Assembly: GCF_964340395.1 (NCBI RefSeq)
Contig: NC_135555.1
Coordinates: forward strand, 13,025,246 to 13,089,245
Source: Glandiceps talaboti
Lineage: Eukaryota > Hemichordata > Enteropneusta > Spengelidae
DNA: 64,000 nt
Reading direction: 5' to 3'
In this document: positions 1-16,731 of the stretch, piece by piece
Numbering within the stretch: the first letter of the stretch is position 1
Layout: every line of letters starts with the position of its first letter
Program-made: the position numbers and the translations under genes
Notes under the pieces: generated by a model
What the model was told of the DNA's origin: nothing
Seen by the model: only the letters and a program-made list of their open reading frames with translations
Database searches by the model: none

Positions 1-3000
1 AGCTCGACAACAGATGGTGCATATCAAAAAAAAACTTATCACAGGGTTGTAATTAAAGATTTCTCCCAGACTCAAAGTATGCAAGTTCTATAGCAATTAG
101 TTTTGAGGTGTGACCCACCCGAAATGACAAGACTGTGGAAAAATAATTCCAGGCACGGAAGTTCGGTCGTTGAACGTGAAGATAATGTACAATCAAAATT
201 CAAAGAACTCTACAGTCTATACCTGTATCATTCCGCTACACAGCTACGACACCAGACGTTCCTATACGTCTGGGCAGACTAATGAGTGATGAGACATTTT
301 AATAGCCTCGTAAAACTGTTAAGTCTGTCCCCGATAAATAGACTCATGGAACTCGGAAATTAATTTTTAAACAAAATTGATCATTACTCGAAAGCAGCTG
401 TCAAATCGGCGTTCTCGACATCATGTTGATTTTTCTTCATCACCATGACTACTCGAAAGGCGTAATTTACGAGTGTGCGACGACGTCGTCAAACACTGGA
501 TAGTGAATGGTGACATCGTCACTGGAAAGCAATAGTTGTAGTTTCCCCAGTGGAGTTATGTTAATACAAACATGATACAATCGACCTGCGGTGTGCCTAC
601 TTTTTATGTCACATGATTCCATTTTCTTGAATACTTAGGGCGTGGAATATTCCCATAGCAACGGCTGATTTGGGGTGTGCTTTCAAGACCGAAATGAATG
701 CCTACCGGCTCAAATAAGTTTGTAATGATGTCTTTCCTTAAGAGACTTGTATTCAAAATGACCACAGGATAAACTGTAGTTGATATCGCTGGGTATTTAT
801 TAACATTTCCCTAGTACCAATCTGGGGTAAATCTCTGGCGATTTGGACAAGAGTACAAGACAGTAACGACACAGATATACTGAACATGATGCACGAGATC
901 GCATGAATTTTGATAGGTCGAAGGGGAGTTAAGTTTTGGTACCGAAGTAAATTCTGTAACCACAATGTCTCGTTTGGTGGTTTTTAGTGATATTGAACTT
1001 AAAGAGGCTATAATCGAGTGAAGTGACAAGGTCGGTATCCAACGCCAGTGCCGTATATATATTACATTTCAATGTAAAAAAAAAAACATGAATCCGAACT
1101 AATTTTACCACAATTATAAAATACTCACGAATCAATTGTAATTGAAATGTTTCATCAAATTTTCTGATAAATAAAAAATTAAAGTGATTTTTTTTTCATC
1201 AAACTTGCACAACTAAAACGAAAGGGGGTTTATTATAATATTGGCAGAAATTGACACATTTCTGTAGAATTCCTTCAATTTGTAATAAATGCCAGATTTT
1301 CATTGTTTTGACCAAATGAGTATTGTATATAAACTGACATGTATAGTCTAATACTACTAGTAGTAGAATCTATACATTGAGGTTTTAACAACTAAGTCAT
1401 TGTCAGTTTTCTTTTCAATACGTTCAGATCGCTGGAAAGCGTATTTGATATAATATCTCATCAGTAGCTGTCAGTCGCATCAAACCAACTTCCAAGTGTC
1501 ATGCTTGATTTCCAATTCCTCGGTATATGAGAATAAATTACTTTTATAGCAAGCCTTTTAACACTTATGTAACACGAGAGTTAGAAACTAAATAAACACA
1601 GAAAGAAGGGTTGTTTGAACTTCCGACGGAATGCTCTGGATATTCCATGTGCTTCGGGGCATGTATTGAACGCGCAAACTCTGTGCGACCATGACCTTCT
1701 TAGCGTCATCCCCCCAAAAAAGTGGATTTCTTTTCATTTATTCAAATGAGTGAAAGTCTAAAACGTGCCGTGTGTTTCGATAGGTGAAAGGTTATACTGT
1801 TTTCATATGGTCATGTGACCAAGGTGACGAGAGTGAAAGCTTTCAAAACATATTAGATCATTCAGTGTAATAGGAAGCAGTCAAATATGTGCCAAAAAAA
1901 CCTAGAAAAATATGAAAACGCGAGATAGTACGACTAGGGCAAAGAAAAACGTTTTCTAATCCGAACCGACACCTCGGGCAAGTTGAGCTATCTCGCTATC
2001 AGTTGCCATAGCAACGGATTGAAAGGAGTTGTACAGAATACACCAAGTGCGTGAACGTTTTCTTTTTTTCGTTTTGAAAATGTCGCTTATCTGCCTTCAT
2101 CACTTTCAAATATTCCTATGTGAAGCCATTTCTGAAAAGAAATCAATCGTTGTTCAGTCTAGAGTGACCTTTCCCACTCCCTGAATTCATAAATGCCACC
2201 TCTTTATTTGCATGCTTTTAAATGTTTAAACGGAGGGCAAATGTTTTAAATTTTTAATGGCCATGTTGTAACATTTTGGGGTAAAATAACACAAAAACAT
2301 GATAATAGAATTTGCGTTGCTTTAATTTTGTTTCATTTTATCTCGGGTGGACAACTTAGTAAGTGGATTCGCCTTCAGACATAACGTCGTCTCGTTTTCA
2401 CGGATGACAGCAAATTTCACAGGGTACTTTTCAAATGGCGCAATTCGGGTAGGTATTATATTCCCAGGTCTGTATATGTGGACGACTTATTCGTACAGTC
2501 TTTTAAATCTACAGTAGGTCAAGATTTCGATCTTCAATTGTAAAATATATCAATCCTTTGTTTTAGTTGCTCTAGCAGGCTCAGACTTAAAAAACGGCGT
2601 TTTGTTGTGTATTGAATGGCCCTCGTTAAGACCCTTTCAAATGAACACACCGCTATTATTCGCCTCCCTGTGACTTACACACTTCGACTCATTAGTACAG
2701 ATTCAATCCGCACCGTCACCGTTGTCGTATTTTTCTCACTAACCAACAGTTCTAAATCAAATTATTCCGCGTGGTATGGCCAACTGGTCTGTATTTGATC
2801 AACAATTATTGTCGCGTCGTCTGTTTCAGCCGAACCCCATTTTGTTTGTTCTTTTTTTTTCTTTGAATGGAGTGTTAGCTACGTGCACTCTGTACATCGG
2901 TTTTCTTTGCATCACTGCGTAGTATTGTTTGTGAATATACAGCGGTGATCCCATTTGCTTGTGTTCTGGCATTGCTAATTACATCAATAGGAATGAAAAC

Positions 3001-4878
3001 GTTCCTCCTAAGTAATTCACCAGCGATCAATCAATACGTGATTCCTGGTTTACAAGCTCGTAAACCAGCAATGGAAAGAGCGTCGGCCCCTCCCGACTAA
3101 TTAAGAACGCCACAGAGCGTGTATTTGCCCTACTCTTCAAATTGTGTGACGTTTGCTTGGAGTCTTCCTCCAACTGTCTATACTTTCGACGTTACCACAA
3201 GTATAGGGTTTCTCTAACTGTTGTCATACATCTGGATAACACTTCAGATGGGAGGAAAATAAAGGAACTTATGCCATCTAAAAATGTACGTCCTAGCTCA
3301 GTTGATGACAATGGTGTCTACCAAGACGAGAGTGGTCGTGTACAATGGAATACTACATGCAGAGGTCAAGTGCATTAAACTCTCATCGCATGCAATCTGA
3401 TATGTAGAAAAAAGTAATTTTTAAACACATACACTTCAAATACCTATGTTAAAATCCACTTAATTTTAACAGGAAGCTACAGTCTCAACGTTTGTGTTGA
3501 CAAAGCGTTGTCGTACCAAACGCCGCGAATTATTTCAAATAACGGTGAATTTATCGGTACTACACACCGCATTATGCAATATATACACATATACACGCCA
3601 AAATAAAGATTCTTTTTAAGGATCAGACCCCCTAACAAAGGAAGTTTTGACAAACAAGCCGTTCGACAAATATTGGTGAAAGTTTTCTCTACGTAATATG
3701 CTGTGTAAATATAGAAGCTGTCATCCAGCGCCTCCAAAACAAACGATACTGCTGGTATCGTATTCAGCCTGCCATATTAAACAGAACTACAGTGTCGGAA
3801 AACACACTCGTAAACTTACACCCAAAACTGCTTTCATGTTTCGTTTATCCAATGGCCAGTTAACACTTGATGCCACGCAACACGCTTCATTGAGTTGGTC
3901 GAGGCTCGCATTACTTTTAACATAACACACCGTTGCACTTTTTTGTACAATGTGCGAGCATAGTTCAAGCCCAAGTATATAGCTCGTTTAGCTGCCAACA
4001 AAGGGAATTAAAGTGACATGCTTGTATGCTCAGTCGCGACTGTTTTCGTCCGCTGAGAAAACAGTCAAACGTTTGTGTATTTGAAGTCATAGTACGGGGG
4101 ATAGGTAGGCCATTGATTGAGGCCAAATGAACGATCAGTTTCCAATTTTACAAGTCGTAACAATGCCTCGTGGATTATGCTGGTCTTGGGGGAGCGGCAA
4201 CGATGACAAAGAGTTTCTGAATGGACTTAAAACAAACACTCATTTGTACCGTATTCACTGGACAGCTCACTATTAGCACTGACCGACACATGCTGCGCTA
4301 CCTTAATAACGCCAATACTAAAATAACCCTCACCCAAACACAGGTCTTAAACCAGATTTGTGTCAGCACATAATTGAAATCCAAAAAACGCTAAAAGCGG
4401 TACATGTGTAAGTAAATTTACTAGTCTAGTTGTGTGACTTTTTCCCGTCAATGTACAATAAACGAGAGAACTATAAATACCCACATATAAATCATGTCTG
4501 AACGACAATACAATTTTGACACGACCAATCATTTGAACATCTGAAATGATGTAGTTAGAAAGTAAGTGTGTATGTTTTGTCATTATCCCACTGATTAAAT
4601 GATAGTTTCAACATTTCGGAAAGCGTATGGTGTATATTTTAATGTCTCCAGTACTTCACATCGAAAAGGAGGAAAAAATCGATGTGTGAACGTATAGTAT
4701 ACGCACAGTTTAAAGCTCGCAATTGTTCGTGAATGTATTGAATGGACTATATACCGTTACACACTTTCACTGTAAATTTTTTTATACTTTTTATGAGAAG
4801 GATAACGGGATGTGAATAAAGATTACAATGTTTAAGGTCACCAGGTAGTTGGTTTTAGTAGGTCGGAGGTCTACTTAC
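1..4878. other. No recognised exon; AT-rich noncoding
   Basis: I found no open frame here with family resemblance or with convincing splice sites on either strand. If the signal-peptide exon at 4879-4972 is real, this stretch is the start of that gene's first intron and the rest of the gene lies beyond the left edge. An X-box-like palindrome at 2002-2015 is the only regulatory motif that stands out. Confidence 0.5.
2002..2015. promoter_or_regulatory. RFX X-box-like palindrome
   Basis: The 14-mer GTTGCCATAGCAAC fits the RFX-family X-box pattern GTNRCC, short spacer, RGYAAC in both half-sites. RFX factors drive ciliary and some immune genes in animals. It would lie in the putative first intron of the minus-strand secreted-protein gene. 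A half-site (CCATAGCAACGG) also occurs near 652-663. Occupancy cannot be judged from sequence, and one match in 64 kb is weak evidence. Confidence 0.35.
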
Positions 4879-4972
4879 TTGTTTGATGTTGAAATCCTTG
4901 CGTCCACACTAGCGTGAGTGAAAGTAAGAACAGACGTACGGCAGAGCGAAGCATGTTTGTCGAAGACGCCAT
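4879..4972 (-). CDS. Putative first coding exon of a secreted protein
   Basis: Read on the minus strand from an ATG at 4970-4972. The exon encodes 31 codons plus one base and ends at a strong donor (ACAA followed by gtaagtag) at 4878/4879. The peptide looks like a signal sequence: MASSTNMLRSAVRL, then a hydrophobic run FLLSLTLVW, then a polar stretch with a plausible cleavage site after TQG. A second in-frame Met is at codon 7. No downstream exon was found in 1-4878, so the gene would leave the window after a long first intron. The family cannot be named. A chance hydrophobic frame next to a consensus donor remains possible. Confidence 0.4.
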
Positions 4973-8945
<3,973 letters not shown>

Positions 8946-10377
8946 GAGTCAGAAACACCCAGGTTTACGTCATGTTGTCTCCATACACTAGATAGTCTAT
9001 TATTTTCACGTGACTTCGTTGTATAAATAGCTTGTGAATTACAGGTTACAGATAAGGAAGATGAAGAACTATAGATAATGTATTTTGGTTTTTGGTAAAG
9101 TAGTAGATATGAGTGACTTGATTGACAGGCCGAAAGATTAAGAATGTACACAGAGTGGATGGCAAATGACGGAATGTGAATCACTGTCAAAGAGTCCAAA
9201 ATGAATTTAGTGTGCCTTAGGAAAGTATTAAAAACCCCTGTCAATTCACCATATTCTAATATTGTAACATAACATGTCATGATCATATACATATACCTAG
9301 CTAACTCTTGTGAACAAACAGACGGATGTAATGCAAATACAGCGTGACAAGTTTCTTTCCATTAATGGCATTGGCATAATACGAAATTACTGCAGTGGAA
9401 CCAGACTGTTGAAAAGTCTGGACAAAAACTTAAACACGAGCATTATGATACGATGCTGTGAACGGAACACCTGTTCTTGTTGCTATTATTGTTATCTTTT
9501 CCTGTCATTTGGAGTTGGAGATCGTGTTTTAACTAGAAGCCAAATCTTTGCAATTTTAGAAATAGCTGCAGAACCATTATACTGATGACTATTACGGTAA
9601 TGGCAAAAGTACAGTTGCCTGCACTACCACTTAATGGTGCACCGGCGTTATAGTCTATTAACTGTAGCATTTCGTAAAACATCGATCCGGCTCCTAAGGG
9701 ATCCTTCGGTAATTATAAGGGACTTGAGAGAAACAAGCAGGGAGATCAGGGGATGGGTCAGGTCTTTTCTAAGTTTGTCCTGAGGGAGGGAGGAATTTTA
9801 TACAATTGACATTTTCTAGGATATCAGGTTTTTAAAAGTCGATATTTTAATACCAAATTGATCTTTAATAACGTCTGCCTGAGTCACGTATTATTTTACT
9901 TATTGTTTTTTAGTACAAAATAAATTTCTCATGTATATATACAGTGTGGACCTGGAATTAGATTTGGCGAAAAGTCCCACAGAATACGTCGTCTAGACAC
10001 GAACTTGCTAAAAACACAGACACACTGTTGGCAGAATCTGTCTCTTTCTTAACTTACTCTAACCACCAACGAGACCTTTGGTGATAGTAAGTATATTATG
10101 CACATTGGTGATGAAGGGAGACAAAGCAATATGGCGGCGTCGACGAACTTGTCTTGAATATTGACTGGACGACAAGATATGTCTTAATTTATGAGGCAAT
10201 TCGCGCAAACGACTTCAACTGTTCTGCAACAAGAACTTGTTTTGTTTCAATGTACAAAACCACCTTGTTCAGATTGTTAAAAGTTAGAAGAAAGGCCATT
10301 GGTGGACATTTGATAAATCCAATTGGCCACATGTATCTTACTCCGCAAGTGGCGCTCGCATGCACGTAACGTACGAA
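8946..10377. other. No recognised gene
   Basis: Nothing coding was recognised. A YY1-like motif (AATATGGCGGCG) sits near 10129-10140. The ATG inside it opens a frame of only 8 codons, and no donor follows. Confidence 0.5.
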
Positions 10378-10503
10378 CACATACATACATACATACATAC
10401 ATACATACATACATACATACATACATACATACATACATACATACATACATACATACACGCACACGCACACGCACACACACACACACATACATACATACAT
10501 ACA

Positions 10504-10537
<34 letters not shown>

Positions 10538-10580
10538 CATACATACATACATACATACATACATACATACATACATACAT
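10378..10580. repeat. (CATA)n microsatellite with a CA/CACG core
   Basis: Two long ACAT tetranucleotide runs flank a central CACGCACA/(CA)n block near 10456-10487. All tetranucleotide frames are open, which creates spurious open frames on both strands. Confidence 0.95.
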
Positions 10581-11701
10581 GTAAACCATATATGTAAACA
10601 AACACATGTCTGTAAAGTGTTAGTTAAATGTTTTACTTTTATTTGCTGATAAATTTCTTCAATCATAAATCTTGTATCCCCATCACTCCTTAACCGCCCC
10701 CTATCCCCTACGTACCCCCACTTCACGGAATAGAGAAATAGGAATCAAGTCCTGAATACTGACAGTGTGATAACGCAATTATAAAACTATCACACATACA
10801 TTAATTAAATTCACTGTTGTGTTAATTACATTATTCTAATTTCCTGACATTCAGATTACCTTCTCTGTATCACTGATAATTGATTGATGTAGAGGTTTAA
10901 AATAACTCGCATACTAATTATTGACAGTTGATCTATTAAAAAAAGCAATCTCATAAACGAACAAGAAAACAATATAATAAATACTCTATTTATCTTTAGA
11001 TGTTTGGTGAAGACAAACAACGTAAAATTGTTCAAATTTACAAATTTATCACCCAAATGATTGTATGACTGTGTGCATTATCGTTATAATAACATATTTA
11101 CTATCTCAACCATCTTAACAGAATATCTGAAAAAATTTAATCTGTATCTATATATGTGTGTGAAAAAGCCTTCCAAGTTAATCAGGTAAATGTCCGTAAT
11201 GATATCGGAAGTATTTATTAAATGGACTTAGGTGTTACCGAAAGTAATTAAAACTAAACAAATGAATTGGTTTCAATACAAGCTGTATAGTATACGTATG
11301 AAAGGGTTTCACGATAGACGGAAATGAAAACTTCCCTGGCAAATTAAATTGGTTTTCCAAACAAATCACATTGTGTATGTTGTGTCCAAAATAGATAACA
11401 TTTACGGTAGTTATATCTTCAAGAGTACTGTGAGTGATTATTCTGAGAAGTTATTTAAGCAAATACATGTTGGATTCCAGGGATCCATCATGTGTCACCA
11501 TTTCTCCGTGATCAGGGTTGGTAGAAGACGGATCGACACGTCTTATTCGTTTCCATTTCACCGTTCCAAAAGACGTGTGTATATATATATATATATACAT
11601 ACGTCATTTTTTTAAAAAGAAAGGACTGGTAAAAAATATGAAAACATGGGATTAAAAGGTAGAAAATCTGATTGACAAAGTTTAAGATAAAATCAAATGA
11701 A

Positions 11702-11751
<50 letters not shown>

Positions 11752-12835
11752 AAATATAAGGACTGACTGGATTGTTTGACAGATATGTGTTTATCTGGAT
11801 GCGTGGAATGGCTGGACCTCAAGATATCACGTTTCTTTCAAACGAAACACTGCCCTCAGATGTTTACTTGAACTTACTGTTGTGTAGTTCTCATAAATTA
11901 CGTTTTGTGATATACTGATAACAATAACTGTCAACGAGTTATAAGTGTCATATTACCTTAGTATAGATAAAGGAGACTCGGTGTTTGGATGTGCATTTGA
12001 ATCAATGTCTTATCACATGCAGTCCCTATGAGGTCTTGTATATACGTCCTCGGACCACTAATACGTCGATCATTTACCATTATTTCGAAAATCTCTCAGT
12101 CCGAACAGTGAACCTATTTTCAGGACCTAGTTCTCTCAGGTGTAAAAACAACAACAGTTGTCTGGTAGAGCTATAGAAAATTAAAATATGGGCCAGAACA
12201 AAAAATGATCCCATGTACAGTACTCTTTATCACTGCAATGATAAGACATGCATGAACCTGAGATGAATCACTGGCCTTTACATGTAAACCGGGTTAGATT
12301 TTAGGATGCTCGTTATGACGTTTGAGTGACTTTGAACTCAGAATGTTCTTAATGAAAGTCTGTTTAGCGGATTATTTATGTCTTCAAATGAAGTGGGACT
12401 TCATTGGTATGGAAAGAAGTGTGTTGCTTTATTTTTAATAGTCGCAATGGGATTAATATCCTTATAGATGTTGGCGTCAGACGTTAGGAAATGTCGGGAA
12501 GAATACTTAAAAACAACAGTACAAATTGAAAAGAATTAGACTTGGCATGATCAGTCATCGAATAGCTATTCCTGTGTTATTCCTTTCCAAATGTCATCAT
12601 TGCATATTTAGATCCAGGGTCTGAAGGAGATTTTACTTCAAATCCGGATACAATAAATCACAATCGTTGCAGAGAAGCTGCTTTTGTTCACAATCACGTG
12701 ACCACAGATAGAGGAAACAGGTGTTCGGTTTTTTCCACTCCCCTCAGCTTTAATATTTTGATAACAATTCAACAGTTATGATACTAAATGGTTCCTATGT
12801 CCTCAGGGTTGATTGATACAAAAAAAAACACGGTT
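10581..12835. other. No recognised gene; two small microsatellites
   Basis: There is no supported exon. A short (TA)n lies near 11579-11596 and a (GAC)n run at 11701-11752. The rest is unremarkable AT-rich sequence. Confidence 0.5.
11701..11752. repeat. (GAC)n trinucleotide microsatellite
   Basis: About 16 uninterrupted GAC units, the only long GC-containing trinucleotide array in the window. Confidence 0.95.
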
Positions 12836-13520
12836 TTGATACTTGTCATTAATATTTACTCAAATTACGAAGTTGAATACATTTGCAATAAGAAATCGGT
12901 TCTATGTGCACTCTACTACTGTGTTGCCATCGATGCAGTAGATGTTTACATTGGGCCTTTTATCCACCGATCTATGGACTGTCATTCATTACTCATCAAC
13001 CAACCAATCGATTATCTGATTGATCGTTGTAGAAATCTTAAGATCTGGAGATGAATCATTACTAAAATATTAAGTGTACAGTGCTCGTTTATAGACGTTT
13101 TCGCTTATTTTTTTTTTTTTTAGTTTTATTGCATTCTTCGCCTTTCCATTTTCCCAAGCTTCAGTCTTTATTTTTCAGACTTTCGTGATTTTCTTCTCTT
13201 ACCTATCTTTTTACACCATTATATCATTTTTATCACTTCACTATTTACTCAAAGACATTTTAATACCACATTTATAGACACTCTTTTATATCACCTGTAC
13301 ATGTAGACATTCGCCTCTCAACATAGTATCTTTTATTTTCCGGTTATTTTATCAGTTTTAGAACTCTGATGTCGAAGCATTGGTTATTGTTTTATTAGTA
13401 AAGATCCTAATCCTGTCACAACTTGACCTTAAGAGGGTTCATTTTGAACCAGTGGTGTCATCTTGGGTCATCATCAAATTCGGTACAAATACATTCTTTC
13501 GCTGTCTGTTGCTATTGTTT
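12836..13520. repeat. Tandem segmental duplication, copy A
   Basis: Nearly identical to 13602-14292. Both copies begin at ACTTGTCATTAATATTTACT and end in GCTGTCTGTTGCTATTG. The offset is 766 bp at the left end and about 772 bp at the right end, so only small indels and a few substitutions separate them. A (TCTG)n array follows this copy. Open frames inside are not supported as coding. Confidence 0.9.
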
Positions 13521-13537
13521 GTTTGTCTTTCTGTCTG

Positions 13538-13600
<63 letters not shown>
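13519..13600. repeat. (TCTG)n microsatellite between duplicate copies
   Basis: About 20 TCTG units sit exactly at the junction of the two duplicated segments. Confidence 0.95.
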
Positions 13601-13601
13601 T

Positions 13602-14292
13602 TTTATACTTGTCATTAATATTTACTCAAATTACGAAGTTGAATACATTTGCAATAAGAAATCGGTTCTATGTGCACTCTACTACTGTGTTGCCATCGAT
13701 GCAGTAGATGTTTACATTGGGCCTTTCATCCATCGATCTATGGACTGTCATTCATTACTCATCAACCAACCAATCGATTATCTGATTGATCGTTGTAGAA
13801 ATCTTAAGATCTGGAGATGAATCATTACTAAAATATTAAGTGTACAATGCTCGTTTATAGACGTTTTCGCTTATTTTTATTTTTATTTTTATTGCATTCT
13901 TCGCCTTTCCATTTTCCTCATTCAGTCTTTATTTTTCAGACTTTCGTGATTTTCTTTCTCTTACCTATCTTTTTACACCATTATATCATTTTTATCACTT
14001 CACTATTTACTCAAAGACATTTTAATACCACATTTATAGACACTCTTTTATATCACCTGTACATGTAGACATTCGCCTCTCAACATAGAATCTTTTATTT
14101 TCCAGTTATTTTATCAGTTTTAGAACTCTGATGTCGAAGCGTTGGTTATTGTTTTATTAGTAAAGATGCTCTTTAACCCTAATCCTGTCATACCTTGACC
14201 TTAAGAGGGTTCATTTTGAACCAGTGGTGTCATCTTGGGTCATCGTCAAATTCGGTACAAATACATTCTTTCGCTGTCTGTTGCTATTGTTG
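13602..14292. repeat. Tandem segmental duplication, copy B
   Basis: Second copy of 12836-13520. Differences include a longer TTTTTATTTTTATT tract near 13872-13893, an inserted TGCTCTTTAACCC near 14167 and a few substitutions. It is followed by a (TTTG)n array where copy A is followed by (TCTG)n. Confidence 0.9.
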
Positions 14293-14296
14293 CTAT

Positions 14297-14519
14297 TGTT
14301 GTTTGTTTGTTTGTTTGTTTGTTTGTTTGTTTGTTTGTTTGTTTGTTTGTTTGTTTGTTTGTCTGTTTGTCTGTCTGTCTGTTCGTCTCTCTGTCTATGA
14401 GACTATGTCTGTCTGTCCGTCCGTCCGTCTGTCTATTTGTTTGTTTGTTTGTGTGTATGTATCTGTGTGTTTGTTTGTTTATTTGTTTGTTTGTTTATTT
14501 GTTTGTTTGTTTGTTTGTG
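14297..14519. repeat. (TTTG)n / (TCTG)n compound microsatellite
   Basis: Long TTTG runs are interrupted by a TCTG/TCCG block (about 14360-14432), then TTTG resumes. It lies at the right boundary of duplication copy B. Confidence 0.95.
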
Positions 14520-14529
14520 GCTAGAACAT

Positions 14530-16731
14530 GGAGATAAAATTCACAACAACCATTTTTATAAACGACTTGGAGGTCACCACTCTTCAGAAAGGTCGAAATC
14601 ATGACATTTATTCTAAACTCAATCCTCTGGTGGCAATCCACTCTTCTGACACCATGCTATGATGTAAGTAGTCGAAAGGATGCTGTTTTAGTATGATTGA
14701 AACTTAACACGTGTGGCAGCCAAGCCGGGTCATCTCTTACATCAAACTTGTAAAGTATAACATGCATAGTAGGGTAATGGATAGACGAGATCACTCATCC
14801 ACTTCTATCTACTTATCCATACATTGAGTATTATATTACCATCAGTATGAAAATGTCTTTTCAATTTCACTTTGGGGGCAAATTAAATTGTTGAAATTAA
14901 TTTTCGAAATCTGTTCATTATTGCATTGCATTTGAAGCAATTAATTTAGTTTGGTCCATCTCTTTAATTTAGGGTAAATTTGTCATATAATGTAGTCTAC
15001 GAACTACTAAATGAGAATAAGTAATTTGAGAAGAAGCTGGTTTTCCGACCGAATGTGGCCATCCTAAAATGTAAACAACCCAACGTTACGTTATCAACGT
15101 TACGACATTTGTGCTGTATCGATCGGATTAAAAATATACTTGTTTTTTTTCTTCTTCTCCTTTTTATTTCGATAATATTTTTAACGGAGTGGCATGCATG
15201 TATGGTTATAAATCATCGTCAGTAGGTTTATGATAAATTGCTCACGTACATGTAATGAAATACGGCTGCTTTAGTTGTCAAGTGAACTCGGAGGGTTCCA
15301 CTCTCTGTAAAAAATGGTCGCAGCGGTTGTTAATCTTTAAATTCCTATTTTCCTCCCTGGAAATCGCGAAATGTGATATCAAAAAGCGATGAAGAATGAC
15401 GACAACCGTGGACCATACTTTACAGATCCTTACACTGTGCTGTTAGTGTTAACACGTGAATACGATGTTTGAGCCATATATCAAAAGATAGTTTTTTTTT
15501 GTCATATATCAACTTGGAAAGATAGGGGGTTTAGGCGCGAGGATGAAACAATCGAGAATATTACGTGTAATGAATAAATCGTTAATACTACTAACGCGAA
15601 GTGATAAGGGTAAGGCAAATCCATTTAAAAAGTAATTCATCTGTCGAGAATGTCATCCCGTCATCAATTTATGATGTAAGGTTAGTATGATTCATGATGT
15701 GTCACGTGGACCACACATGCAGCCTCGTTGTCACGTCAGGTCATCACGAACACAGAGAACTGGGGTGACTTGGGGTGTAGTTGGAGAACTATCGAACTAT
15801 CGTGTTGAAATGTTCTCATATAGTTTTTGTTCTTGCTATAATTACTCCCATTTAAAGTTGTGTAACTAAAACTTGGTGGTCTATTAAAGATGTCAGAATA
15901 GCGTGACACGTATATATGGTGCCTTTTTTTCTTTTCCAAAAGAAATTACCCACATACAATAAGCTTTACAGACACTGCGCGTTTATAAAATTCAGTTTCC
16001 TTGACCATGCGAATTGTAACATGCGATCATCTTACTTTTTGAACATTTTCTAAACCAAAACTTATATTAGATTTATGATCGATTTCATGTGAGCTTATTT
16101 ACTAGTAATTTCGACAGGTGAGATGTAATACTCTTTCTCCTGTATAAGTTGGGAGATAAGATTCGTAAAATAGATTTTACAAATACCAAATTTTGTTGAC
16201 TGTGACTGTGGTAAAATTATCTATGTCTTCTGACAGTGCAATAAAAAACACCAAGTCTCAGGAAAGAGAATGTAAATTTTAAGTTTGAGAGGGGTGAATC
16301 ATCCATCAAGAGAATTTCACAACGTTAGCAAAATGATGAAATACGTCGATAGATGGCGCTGTTCACAAGAATCGACCCGGGGAATCGACGGAATGCTTAT
16401 GCCACCCATCGGGATAAATATGATAGTAATGAAAAGCTTTACTCGATTTGTAATTCTAGTTTTCCAATGGAAATGAATTTTTCAACGTTTCATGACATCA
16501 TTTAATACATTTCATTTTCCAGTAGTTTGAAGGACTAAACATATTTCCGGGAATGGGGCAGACGAACCATTTGCTTATTTATTTTCCATTTCGCCGCCTG
16601 CCAGGATGAGGAAAAAAAACACATTTTTTCTCTCTTTCCAATAATACACATACTCATAACATAAACTGCAGTATATTCTTTATATAAAAACAAAAATTTA
16701 CAATTTTGTGGAGAAATTCAAGAAAGTAAAG
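14530..16731. other. No recognised gene; 3' flank of CCNDBP1
   Basis: There is no supported exon. The right end contains the likely 3' UTR of the minus-strand CCNDBP1 gene. A possible polyadenylation hexamer (AATAAA on the minus strand) is at 16578-16583, about 150 bp past the stop codon. Confidence 0.5.

Noticed and set aside
3142-3378. 79-codon plus-strand frame with a reasonable composition at its end
   Set aside because: It starts at a non-ATG codon, has no splice partner or family match, and stops at once in noncoding sequence.
10189-10726. Open frames with Tyr-Ile-His-Thr or Met-Tyr-Val-Cys repeats
   Set aside because: Translation of the ACAT microsatellite.
13380-14537. Cys/Leu/Val-rich open frames up to 146 codons
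   Set aside because: They cross (TCTG)n or (TTTG)n arrays and duplicated noncoding sequence.
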